A stretch of 64,000 nt of DNA from Boswellia sacra (Eukaryota; Streptophyta; Magnoliopsida; Sapindales; Burseraceae), in the NCBI GenBank assembly GCA_013180625.2, contig SNVD02001129.1:81000-144999 (forward strand). Reading direction: 5' to 3'. A program made the position numbers and the translations under genes. Below, piece by piece: positions 12,898-24,002 of the stretch. The notes under the pieces were generated by a model. That model made no database searches. It was not told the DNA's origin and worked only from the letters and a program-made list of their open reading frames with translations. The stretch's first letter is position 1. Each line of letters opens with the position of its first letter.

Positions 12898-13678
12898 AAA
12901 TCTGACTAATACTAATAAGATTAGCTTTCAAACCTTCAACTAACAAGACATTTTGAAAATTGGGTAAACCTTTGACATTGAATGTCCCTTTATCAATGAT
13001 TTTACTTGTTGCTTCATCTCCAAAGGTGACGTTTCCATCCCTGCATGCTTTAAAATCTCTTAGAAATAATTTATTTTCAGTCATGTGCTTGGAACAACCG
13101 CTGTCAAAGTACCATAGATCATTAGATGCATGATTAAGTGCAGTAAAGGCAACATGACATACTGTTTTGTCTTTCTTAACCCACTGCTATTATGGTTTTA
13201 TTAACAGTTTAAATTGTTTCAACCTTTTATACAAAAGATTCAACAATTTAAAGCATCTGGGCCTAATATATCCCTTTTTACCACAAAAATAACAAATAGG
13301 AATGAATTTACTTACCTTTTCAGAGCTGGATCTAAACAAACTCAGTGGAGAAACATACGTTTCACTGCTCTTGGAAATAAGACTTGATTTTGGTGAGTTA
13401 AGTTCAAGATTCTTACCTGATGTTGAAGCTTTCACAAAAACTATTTTTGATAAAGATGCAACATTACCTTCTGTGTATCCCAATTCATGTTTGTCGGAGT
13501 TGTCTCTTCCAAGATTTAAGACCTGATCAAGTTTGGCTGCTCCGATTTTGAGTTGATCAACACACCTCTTGCTTTCAACCAGTTCTATTGTGATTTTCTC
13601 AATATGAGCTGTTTTGTCTGTCAAAACAGTTTTCAGTTCTGTGATTTTATTTTCAGCAAAGGATTTTTCACATTCCAA
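12898..13678 (-). pseudogene. copia gag-pol junction: coiled coil, second zinc knuckle, protease/pre-integrase remnant
   Basis: The 162-residue ORF 13678-13190 starts with a heptad-like acidic/basic stretch and then a Ser-rich linker. It contains CYFCGKKGYIRPRC, a second CCHC-like knuckle in which the usual His is replaced by Tyr or Ile. Minus-strand sequence below 13190 continues with protease-domain and pre-integrase text (the ORF at 13084-12866 has FNVKGLPNFQNVLLVEGLKA and NLISISQICDD). At about 12898 this jumps directly into the last part of reverse transcriptase/RNase H, so roughly 3 kb of integrase and reverse transcriptase has been deleted. Confidence 0.75.
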
Positions 13679-13785
13679 TCAAGGCTTTAATTTCTTCCTT
13701 CTGAGTCAGCCATTCACCATAGAGTGCATTGTATGTCTCTTGTAACTCTTCATAGTATTCTGGTCCTTCTTCTTCATCCGAATGA

Positions 13786-14880
13786 TCAAATACTGTTTCT
13801 GCAATTTTCTGTTATGTCAGACATAACAATCTTTCCTTTGTCAGTTGCAGATGCAGTAAATGCAACAAAGTTGCTTATGCAGTCTTGATCTTCTGACTCA
13901 GTTTCTGATTCATCACTCCAGGATGCTGTCAGTCCTTTATTCTTCTTCTTGAGATTTGCACATTCAGATTGAATATGCCTATAACCAGAACATTCATAAC
14001 ACTGAATTTGCCATTTCTTTTCAAGTTGTTTTGGCTTCCTCTTGTCATTCTCCTTGCTGAACTTTCTGAATTTTTCTTCACTTGAGTTTGATGGCTTTCC
14101 TTGATTCTTTTTCCTGAAATTTCTTTTCATAAATTCGACATAATTTCTTGTTAGAAAAGTAATTTGTTTAGAATCAGTTTCATCAAGCTCATCACTACAT
14201 TCATCATCAGATTTTTTAGCTTTCACATTAAATGCAATGCTCTTTCCTTTTTGTTTCCTAGTACTTATGATTAATTTCAAAGTTTTGGAGAATGCCAATC
14301 AATTTATTAATTCTCATCTCATCAGTGTTTTTAACTTCCTCAATGGCTGAAATTTTAGGTTGAAATTTGTCCGGGACAGACCTAATTATCTTACTAACAA
14401 CCTCTGCATCGGTGAAAGTTTTGTCAAGCATGTATGCGGAATTTGTTATGTGACATATCTTTGAGTAAAAATCAGAAATTGATTCATTCTCATGCATCAT
14501 TAGATTTTCAAATTGAGAATTCAGCCTTATTAATTTAGATCTTTTAATAGATGTAGTATCTTCATGTTTTACCTCAAATATGTCCCATGCTTCTTTGGCC
14601 GATTTGCATTTAGAAATTTGTCCGAAGTTGTTTAAGTCTACTGCAGCAAAGATTGCATTAAGAGCCTTGGAATTCCAGCTGGAACGTCGGTATTCTTCAT
14701 CAGTCTATTCGTCCTCAGGTTTTGGTTCGGAATCACCAGAAGTATTTAACTTTGTTGGCGATATCCATCCTTTAAGCACACTAGTCCATGCCCTGTCATC
14801 AAAAGATTTGATATACATCATCATTCTTACCTTTCAATATGAATAATTACCATTATCAAGAATGGGTGGTTGTGTTCTAG
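13786..14880 (-). pseudogene. gag: copia gag (UBN2-type capsid plus CCHC zinc knuckle), frameshifted
   Basis: Gag would form the retrotransposon particle and bind its RNA. Translation on the minus strand from about 14850 gives a typical plant copia gag. An N-terminal part (FDDRAWTSVLKGW) is broken by a stop near 14705. A capsid core follows, with AKEAWDIFE, then ESISDFYSKICHITN and SVPDKFQPKISAIEE (14500-14258). A frame change at about 14290 leads to a basic linker and a zinc knuckle CYECSGYRHIQSEC (C-x2-C-x4-H-x4-C, about 14010-13965). An acidic stretch follows (SDESETESEDQD). The stop and the frame break make this a pseudogene; the family assignment is secure. Confidence 0.85.
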
Positions 14881-14955
14881 ATCCTCCAGTGCGAATAAAA
14901 CTCTATCCTTCCAGATCAACGTGATCGTTTTCTTCACTTGTCTATCAGTGAACCT

Positions 14956-14967
14956 GCTCTGATACCA
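14956..14967 (-). other. Primer-binding site of the copia element
   Basis: The minus strand reads TGGTATCAGAGC, the common plant copia primer-binding site complementary to the 3' end of initiator methionine tRNA. It lies two bases inside the 5' LTR. Confidence 0.9.
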
Positions 14968-14969
14968 AT

Positions 14970-15879
14970 TGAAAGTTCTGGAGGTATGCAGTTATAAAAG
15001 ATATAACAGTCAACTGTAATGTAAATCGATACAGGAGGGTTTTTACGTGGTTCAGTTATAAAACCTACGTCCACGGACAGCTTTAGAGCTGCAATTCACT
15101 ATGTTCTTGTTTCTACAATCTTTAGGACCTTTTACAGTGCTGACACTCTCATGCACAGAGCTAATATTTGATAAACAAAATCTTCGCAAAGATCATAAAC
15201 CCTAGTGACACTGCCTACTCTCTGTCGCAGATAACTTAATAGAATACTGTTAAGTTAGACATAACACCCGACGTCTAATGCAGAATTACATAAACACTTA
15301 ACCCGCAAGTTATTCCAAGTGTCTACTAACTCACACAGACTGAAACAATAACACATGTACGATTTTTACCACTCATACATGAATTAAAACAATCAAAGAA
15401 TTAAATCAAAGAAGACATTCCTTTTGCGTTGAAGCTTTCTTGATTGTTGGAATGTCAAGACATTGACTCTCTCACAAAAACACACCCAATTCAGCTAACC
15501 CACAAATCTCTTAATCTCCGTGTGTTCAACCACCTGAATTGGCTTGTAAATATATAGTGAGAGGTCTGACCGAATCCCCTAGGAAATCCTGTAAAAATTC
15601 TAATTAAAATCATATTAGGATTAGGAGAAATAAAATAGGAAGTGTTATAAACAAATTCCAAAAGAAATTAGCACAAATAAATATTCTCCTATTCTAATTA
15701 AGATACAAGATATTATATCCTAATCTAAAGAGATATTTATTCCAAATCAAATACTTCCTAAAATATAATTCTAGAAATGTTAAAATAGGAATAAAAATAA
15801 AATTCTTGTTTTATCATAAGTTGATCAAAACTCATCATGTGTATGACACATGCATATATAGTAGACTTTGACACCAATA
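14970..15879 (-). repeat. 5' LTR of the copia element
   Basis: About 910 bp. On the minus strand it starts TATTGGTGTCAAAG (TGTTGG in the other LTR, a single change) and ends ...CTTTCA, two bases before the primer-binding site. Its 802-bp section 15078-15879 matches the other LTR closely and at the same length. The section 14970-15077 has no counterpart in the 3' LTR. Confidence 0.88.
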
Positions 15880-17583
15880 ATTATGATATTAATTAATGAT
15901 GATATAATAATCATACCAAGTTTAAGAGTTGGTCTGATCAGTGGGATTGTAAAAATAACATGACTCAAAGAAATTAAATTTGTACTATATTCAAAATTTA
16001 TTTTACAACCAATTTTGTACTTTTGTTAAGAATGGGTTCATGTAAACCTTTAAAAAAACTATATGTACCCCGTTTTGAGCGCAGCTATTATTAACTTAAA
16101 AAAAAGAATTTTATCTAAAAAACACATAAGTAATTTAAAAAAAATCATATAATCACCATAAAAATATAATTTTAGCATAAAATTCCTATTAAAAATTGAT
16201 GATTTTTTTATTTAGAATTGCAATTTTATATTAATTCTATTAGCTATATGGATAGTTTTTAGAAGTACACAGAATTTTGATAAAATTTTAATTATTTTAA
16301 TTTTAAATTGGTGAGTATATTTAGAAGAAGGGTGTAATCTTTTATGAGGTTCCCCCATCCTTTTAACAAAATTCTCACAATCCAATCAATATTACCAAAC
16401 AAATTCAGAAATTCTATACGCAATACAATTATATGTAATTTGCACAAAAAAGGAAAACCTGAGAGCTAGAACACCTGTATAAAATTGCGAAGATGAACAA
16501 ATTCATCTCATTAAATTAAAAAAAAAAAGGTCATCACTACATTCAATGGAATCCTTCATTAAAAAAAAAAAATCCATTAATTGTCTATGACATCTCTAGT
16601 CATTTAGGGTACAATTGGTGCATCACATTAAAGTAAGTAAGTCTATTAGGATAGGATAGCATTAGATAAGATAGAATAAAAATTAGACAATATATATTAT
16701 TATATTGTCTTTGGTTTAATATTGGATTGTACAAAATTTTTAACAAAGATAAATTCAAATATTATTACTAAATTAATTTAAATAATTTAAAACTTAACTA
16801 AGTAATATAAATTATTTAATTAATGAAACATTCCCATAATTAAAATGATTTATTAAATATTTTAATTAATTAATTTTATTGTATTAATTAAATTTTTAAA
16901 TAATTTAAAACTACGTATTTTAAAGTATTTGGGGACAATGAAGCAAAATTACACTCATTCCTCCTGTACAAGTTGTCACATGGCGGGAGGTGGGTTTACT
17001 TCTGGCAAAACAGTCTGAATATAACACGAAGTTAATGTAGTTTTATTCCTAAGCTATACTATATGGTATACCATGTGCCAAGCACATCCTTAAGTTATTT
17101 TTTAAGTTACTATTTAAGTTGGTGTTTAATAATGATATTCATCTTAAATTCTATTTCAAATTTTATATTTCTCAAATGATATATATTTAATTAATAATTA
17201 TTAAATGGATGATTTATTGATACGGTAAATGATTTATTGTTTTTAAAATCATACTATATTATTTAAAATAAATGATTTTAGAAAATACTTTAAAAATTGT
17301 GTCACTATTCACTACCCTTATAAAATAAGGCAAATGGGGGATGGATGATCTTCTGCTTCAAATGATTAATGTGAGATAATTTCCTACCCAAAACTCTTTG
17401 CTTTCTTAACAAGAATTGTTGGTCATTCTTTATCGCATTCCATCACGGACTATAATTATTAATTTTCTAAATAATTCTCATTTTTCTTAATACATCTGTC
17501 TAATTCAAAAATTGTATAATATTGTACGTACATGCGTTTGAAATGAATGAAAATTTACAAGAACCCTCCTACCTGTGAAATAA
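15880..17583. repeat. Block X copy B, right part
   Basis: Continues copy B after the copia element, starting with the TSD ATTAT. It matches copy A from about 3210 and copy C from about 20490 through 'ctgtgaaataaa', then stops near 17583. Copy B lacks the last ~600 bp of X present in A and C, and block Z follows instead. Confidence 0.8.
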
Positions 17584-17593
17584 ATCTTGGCCG

Positions 17594-18840
17594 GTTGGCT
17601 GATAAATCCCCTGGTTTGGGAGATATTCCTCTTTGATCGTGAAAATCCTCTGCTCTCCGCCTTGATCAAGTCCATGTATTAGAAAGTGATGCTGATTCTG
17701 AAAGTGATGACTCCATTATTCGTCTTTCTGCGGGCATGCAGAAGTCCTTGCATAGAAGGGCCAGGATGTTTGTTACTTTACCTTTCCACCGACAGATTTA
17801 AACATCTCTCAAACTCAATTGCTCTAATCAAGGTCTTTGTTTTGTACATATAGGGAACATTTGTCGTGGGGTCTGATAATAAATTATTCGTGAATCAGCT
17901 TTCATATCTACTCAAGTCTTCACTATTCTCGCGAATAAAATAATTCTAATTTCTAATTAAAGATCGCGTCTTCAATCCTTTTTATTTTTTTCGAAAGAAA
18001 TGCAGTACGAGTTAATAAAAAAATGATATTTAAACTAAAATTCCATATTTACAATTAGCATCTTACAAAATTAATCACTTTCTCTACCTTTATAATTTGT
18101 TTCCACGGCTGAAAACAATAGATAAAGCCATTCTAACAATACATGGGCAATTATGTTTTTGAAATTCTATCTTGATTCAAATTCTTATATCAAACTTTGA
18201 ACAAATATAGAACTTTAGTGGAAGGTTTTTTATGTGTTACTAGTTCTTCCCCTCGAGTTGAGACCAATCATTCAAATAGAAATATAATATACTCTTTTTA
18301 AATGAGATTTTATACGATGTGGTAAGGTTATGTCTATTACCATATCAATAACTAAAATTTAATACACCAATATATTATTAATATCAAAATTTAGAATCCT
18401 CTTTAAAAAAAACTATCATTATTAGATATTATAATCTCATTCATTTAACTGGGTTTTAGGAATAAAAAATTTCAGTCTAATCTAAGTCCATCGTTTGAGT
18501 TGATTGAATATTTCTAAAAATTAAACTTTCTCCGTTTACATATATGAATAAGTTAAGTTTAGGTTTAACCATTGATTTTGCAAGAAAATCCGTCAATTGG
18601 GTCGATTGAATTTATTTCTAATAATTACTAATTCAATCCATCCAATAAAATTAATTAATCGAATTTCTCAAATCAGTTGCAATTGATTGGCAAGCTGCAC
18701 AAGATAAGCTCTGCTCTGTGCGATACACAAGACAGTCGGCTATATATATATTTATTTTTCAATTTTAGTTGAGTTAGTGGGAAACAAGCTACCTGTTGTC
18801 TATCGCATATTTCAATTTTATAATAACTGGAGTAATTTAC
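17594..18840. repeat. Duplicated block Z, copy 1
   Basis: Paralogous to 29256-30570 over about 1.25 kb. It runs from 'ggctgataaatcccctggtt' to 'tttcaattttataataactg' with landmarks such as 'ccattattcgtctttctgcg' and 'caagctgcacaagataagc'. Near its start is an exon-like frame with an acidic patch and a basic patch, ESDADSESDDSIIRLSAG then KSLHRRARMFVTLPFH (about 17668-17800), also visible in copy 2. Stops occur just upstream, so it is at best a gene relic. I do not recognise the protein. Confidence 0.75.
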
Positions 18841-19184
18841 AAAACATCCCCGAAACAAATTAAACCACAAACACGTCTCCTAAGATTATCTTGTCATCAT
18901 CGTCGCAAACCCAAATCCTACCACGCCCTCAGCATCAACGTCCAGGACCGCCTTCCACACAAACCACTATCCACTCCACTGACGGCCACGAAAACGAGAT
19001 TGATAGACATAAGTAACCAAATTTTGTTCATTTTTAGTTGCGTTTGAAAAAGAAGAATCAGCCACTTGTACCCTATTTTCACCAAAACAAGATTGGAAAT
19101 CTCTCATAGCAGTAAAGCAACTTCAATTCGGCTCTGTTAGATCTCTCACTCTGCTCTTTCAACTTGTTAAAGCAACTTGTTTGT
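18841..19184. other. Spacer between Z and X copy C
   Basis: A less AT-rich stretch (about 18870-19020) with an 83-residue plus-strand ORF at 18796-19047 that has no recognisable domain. No other structure was recognised. Confidence 0.4.
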
Positions 19185-22100
19185 CTAAATTTAATTTAAT
19201 TGAATATCAAAATCAAAATCAATTAAATTTAGTATTTATTACGAAAATACACATATTTATTTATAAAATAATTTAAATTTTATAATATATTTAAATGTAT
19301 ATTATAATTAATAAAAGTCTATAAAAAATTTTATATTTATTTTATTTTATAAAATTTGAAAAAATTGCAAAATAAAAAAATTAAAGAGTGTTAGCCGTCA
19401 GAGATGTTCATCGGCGACCATTTCATGTATGCATCCAGTGATGCTGCCTACACCATCACCATCACCAATGGGTAATCTATCCATCCACGATGGTTATAAC
19501 GGTAAAAAGTATATCGTTTTATGGTAGAATACGATAAAACTTTTTTACTAAATTTTTGTTGTCTTTTATCTCAAAATGTCACACATTTTTCGTTACAATC
19601 AACATAGATAGACAAATTATACACCGATGATCATGCTGATGTTGGTGGTGTTGTCAAATGCACCTTTCAAACGTTCAATGACAACCACCTCAGACAGCAG
19701 TTTGCTGATTGTTTTAATTTTTAAAAAAATAAAAATAGAAAATTAAAAAATATTTAATTATTTTTTAAATTAAATTGTTTCAAAATAAAGGAATTTTATA
19801 ATTTTATTTTTCTTATAGAAATATTTTCGACATTCCATACATCAAAAGTAAAAGTAGGTATCATAAAGAAGAGATCCTTTTAATGTGCTTTATTAAATTT
19901 TTTTTAGTAACTTTTTTTTAAAGTAGGTTGAAAAATTATTTCAAACACTTTAAATTGCTATATTAAATAAAAATAAAATATTTTTTTTATAATAATAACA
20001 GCTCCAAACTGCCCTAAATAAAGAAAAATCTAACACATTCTAACTAGTCTAGAGGGAGAGAAATCAATTGCTATGACTACCATTATTCTTAGATTAGGGC
20101 AAGACGGCCGAACTTGATGATATGGAGGGCAAAATCGCCCGCATGAACGTAACGCTGATTTAATATAAAAAAAAAATAGGCTTATTGGCTGCTGTGACAA
20201 GGAATCATAGATGATTGAAACAAGCATATCTTTTGAAAAATCTTAATCGATTTTGTTGAAAGAAATACAGGGGTCCACACAGCTAGACTGCATTAAAGCA
20301 ACGTAGAAGGACAGTTGTGCAGTCGACTAGTGCATCGTTCCGGCAGCTTTGAAAAAGCTGTAAATGCAGAAAAAGAAAAGTGAAAAAAGTGGTTAACGAC
20401 ACGGCAGACAAAGGTATTAATCCAGCCACGACCAAGGGTCTTGCGCCAGCCACATCTGTAGATTAGTGACATTATTACGATATCAATAACGATGATACGA
20501 GAATCATGTTAATTTTAAGAGTTGGTCCGAGTGAGATCGTAAAAATAGCATCACAAAGAGAAATTAAATTCGTACTATCTACAAAATTTATTTTACAAAT
20601 AATTTTATTCTTTTGTTAAGCTTGGGTTCATATAAACCTTAAAAAAACTTTTTGAGCGCAGCATTTATCAACAATTTTTCAAAACAAAATAAAAAAACAC
20701 ATCAATAATTTAAAAAATATATAATCACAATAAAAATATGAAATTAATTAATCAATATCCATTTTATAAAAATATAATTTTAGCACAAAATTGTTATTAA
20801 AAATTGATGATTTTTTTTAGTCTTGCAATTTTTTATTAATTCTATTAGTTGTATAGTATTTAAAAGTACACAGAATTTTGGATAAAAATTTAATTATTTT
20901 AATTTTAAATCGGTGAATGTATTTAGAAGAAGGGTGTGACGAGTATTTTATGGTTTTCATATAGCCCCATCCTTTGTCTATGGCATCTCCGGTCATTTAG
21001 GGTCCAATTGGTGCATCACATTAAACCAAATAAGTTTATTATGACAGTATAGCATTAGATAAGATAGAATAAAATTAGATGATATATATTACTATATTAT
21101 CTTGGGTTTAATATTGGAATGTACCAAATTTTTAACAAAGATAAATTCAAATATTATTACTAAATTAATTAAAAACTTAACTAAATAATATAAATTATTT
21201 AATTAATGAAATAATCAAATGATTTATTAAATATTTTAATTAGTAATTTTATTATATTAATTAAATTTTTAAATCATTTAAAACTACATATTTTAAAGTA
21301 CTCAGGAACAATGAAGCAAAATTATGCACATTCCTCTTGTACACGTGGGAGACGGGTTTACGTTTGGTAAAATTTTTTGTAATCAAGGAGACTAGCGCAA
21401 CCACAACCCGCTGTTACGGTCTCCCACTTAAATTATGGGGGAGGCCATCGTGAAGAGTCGAACCCAAGACTTCAATGTTGGTGCTGTACCAACTCCTTCT
21501 TGGCCTGTCATTGTCACTTGAACCAACCCATTGAAGGTGTCTTAATGTAACACGAAGTTGATGTAGTCCTATCCTTGAGCTACACTATATGGTTTACCAT
21601 GCACCAAGCACATCCCTAACTTATTATTTAACTCAATATTTAAATTGGTGTTTAATAATGATATTCATTTTAAATTCTATTTTAAATTGTATATCTTTCA
21701 AAATGATATGTAGTTATTTAATAATTATTAAATGGATGATTTAATGATACAATGAATGATTTTGGAAAAAACTTTAAAAATTGTGTCACTATTCACTGTT
21801 CTTATAAAACAAGACAAATGAGGGAGGGATGATCTTCTCCTCCAAATAATTATGTGAGATAACTTCCTACCCAAAACTCTTGCTTTCTTAATAAGAACTT
21901 GTTGGTCATTCTTTAATGCATTTTATCACGGACTAAATTACTAATTCTTTAAATAATTCTCATTTGTCTTAGTTCAAAAATAATAGCTTAATACATCCGT
22001 CTAATTTTGAAATGAATAAAAATTTACAGAAAACCTCCTAAGTCATGATTACTTGTGAAATTAAAAAAAAAAAGAAAAATCACCATAAAAAGTATTTTGA

Positions 22101-22676
22101 TGAAAGCCGTTGCATCAACAAACGTCTCATTAAGCATCTAGGTAAATAAATAACTCATGGCAATGTGATAGTAAAGGTTGGGCGTTACTATTTGAATACA
22201 AGGATTGATTTATTACTTGAGCCAAAGTTTGGGTTGCATGGAATGTTAAGAAAATCTAAAACATCTCTATTTAAGTGTGGATTATAAAAATTATCCTGTC
22301 ACTGAGAATTTTTTTGTTATAACCCTCTATCGATATCGGGTACTTTCGAACACTTTTAGATGTTGTTCAATGCATTTGTTGGACATTGAATAAAATCACA
22401 ACTTACAAATTTCTAAGAATATAATTATTTGTCAAAGAAACCCCATAATTTGAAATATTTTTCAAATTTTAGTAGAATTTTCTCAACTAGTGAATGTGAA
22501 AATATTTCGTCTTGTTTGATTCTGGTGGCTAATATCACGCAGCCACTAGACTAAATTGAATAATTGAGAATTTCAACCAAGGAGAAAGACATTATACATG
22601 GGGATGATATAAAAAACTATCGGATCACTGAAGTGTTCTAATACCAGGCGAAATTAGAATTTTTCTTTATCCGTTA
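19185..22676. repeat. Block X copy C, with a SINE insertion
   Basis: Third copy of X. It matches copy A over nearly its full length and copy B upstream of A's truncated left edge. Relative to A it lacks about 190 bp after 'tagccccatcctttgtc' (near 20977) and has gained about 165 bp at 21373-21537. It ends at 'tatccgtta', the same point as copy A, and then runs into a ~115-bp tandem repeat. Confidence 0.85.
21373..21537 (-). mobile_element. tRNA-derived SINE, probable
   Basis: This ~165-bp segment is absent from the equivalent position of X copies A (about 4316) and B (about 17011). On the minus strand it contains a tRNA-like internal promoter: GGTTCGACT (21464-21456) fits the polymerase III B box GGTTCGANTCC, and upstream text GAGTTGGTACAGCACC is where an A box would be. 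The far end, on the minus strand, is TTGATTACAAAAAATTTT, a plausible SINE tail. I could not find a clear target-site duplication, so the exact ends are uncertain. Confidence 0.6.
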
Positions 22677-22986
22677 ATTATAGGGCATTTGGTACACATA
22701 ATAGCGTTGCATTAGATTGCAATAAATGCTAATACTGTGTTTGAACCATTTTAATCCTAAACAGAATTGTGTTAAGATTTCTCTTTATCCTTCGTTATAG
22801 GGTATTTGGTACATGAGTTGGTATTGCATTGGATTGCAATAAATTCTAACACTGTGTTAAAACCATTTTTATCTTGCATAGGATTGTGTTAATGTTTTTC
22901 GTTATCCGTTATAGGACATTTGGTAGGCGGGTTAGTATTGCATTGGATTGCAATAAATGTTAATACTATATTTGAACAATTTTTAT
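22661..22986. repeat. ~115-bp tandem repeat, last copy split by the MULE
   Basis: Units align on 'tagggcatttggtacac' at 22681, 22798 and 22912 (spacing 117 and 114). Each contains 'ttgcattggattgcaataaa' and ends 'aggattgtgttaa'. The third unit stops at 22986 and resumes at 28965 with 'cctatataggattttgttaa', so the MULE landed inside it. The short open frame 22920-23162 crosses the junction and is not a gene. Confidence 0.85.
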
Positions 22987-23184
22987 GGGTTATTATCACA
23001 GACCTCCCCTACTTTTTGGACTTATTTCATCAAAATGGCCCGTTTACACTTTTGCTTGAATTTAATCCCTATGTTTTCAAAAACTCATCGCATACCTCCC
23101 TTCTGTTAATTCCCCCGTTAAATTTTTGTAAATATATTGAACTTATAGGGGTAATTGAGTAATTTCACGTAACACACTCAGCAC

Positions 23185-23193
23185 TATAAAAGG
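23185..23193 (+). promoter_or_regulatory. TATA box of the MULE transposase gene
   Basis: TATAAAAGG lies 65 bp inside the end of the left TIR. A leader follows with a consensus 5' splice donor CAG|GTAAGC at 23377. The leader intron would run to the AG just before the ATG at 24003 (about 626 bp). Position and order fit a promoter inside or next to the TIR, as in other MULEs; this is an inference from motif and spacing. Confidence 0.55.
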
Positions 23194-24002
23194 AAGTAAA
23201 AAAAAAAAATTTATTACCTGAACCACACCCCACCCCACTTTCTCTGTCGACTTTTTCGTTAACCCTCCCTTTCTCTCGACTGTTTTCGTTCCCGCGTCGC
23301 GTACGTGACCTCTAAGCTACCTTGTGCTGCAAGAAACGCCATTGAAACCAGTTGAAGGCGTCATCTACGGTGACAGGTAAGCAATCATTGTCGTCTGTTT
23401 TGGTGTTTATAACATGGGGGAGGTGTTGTTTTGCTGTGTTCAAGGGTTTATATTTTCGAAAAACGTTTTATTGTTTTTTCCACAACAATTTCAACTATTA
23501 TATATGATTTGGTAGTGAAATTTTTGGTTTCTGTTATCAGATTATGATTTTACGAACAAAACCCTAGAAATGTCCTGTGACAAAATTTGGGGCTTTTTAA
23601 AATTGATGCACTATAATGATACATCGAATCCTTTTCTTGTTATTTCTGTTGGTATTGACACATGCATGCACGAAAAGTTTCAATTTTTCTTTAAGCTGAT
23701 GCATGTTGTATTATCTATTTCTTCTGTTTTTTATGGTCATTGATGTACTGGACAATAAATTATTGCTTTAGATTGTTTTGCATCACTACGTTTTGTGCCA
23801 TGCACGCTATGTAATATTTATCTGCATGCATGGAGCATGATTGTAGTTTGAAGTTCAGTTGAGTAGATGCAATAGGTAGGTATTTGTCATCTATAATTCA
23901 AAATGATGCATGATTTTGTTTTATGTGATCGCGTTTTTAACTATTATTTTGATTGTTTCCCTGTGTTTTTTTTTAATATCTGTTGATGCATAAGCTAGTA
24001 AG

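Larger units (their letters stand above)
9458..15879 (-). mobile_element. Ty1-copia LTR retrotransposon, internally deleted and dead
   Basis: A 6.4-kb element flanked by the 5-bp TSD ATTAT (9453-9457 and 15880-15884) and inserted in block X. In minus-strand order it has a 5' LTR (15879 to 14970), a primer-binding site TGGTATCAGAGC (14967 to 14956, the usual tRNA-Met-i type), gag with a CCHC knuckle, a second zinc knuckle, a protease/pre-integrase remnant, an RNase H remnant, a long 3' region, a polypurine tract and a 3' LTR (10262 to 9458). The integrase core and almost all of reverse transcriptase are missing. Layout and gag resemble plant copia elements with long 3' regions (SIRE/Tork-like); the lineage is not certain. 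Confidence 0.92.
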
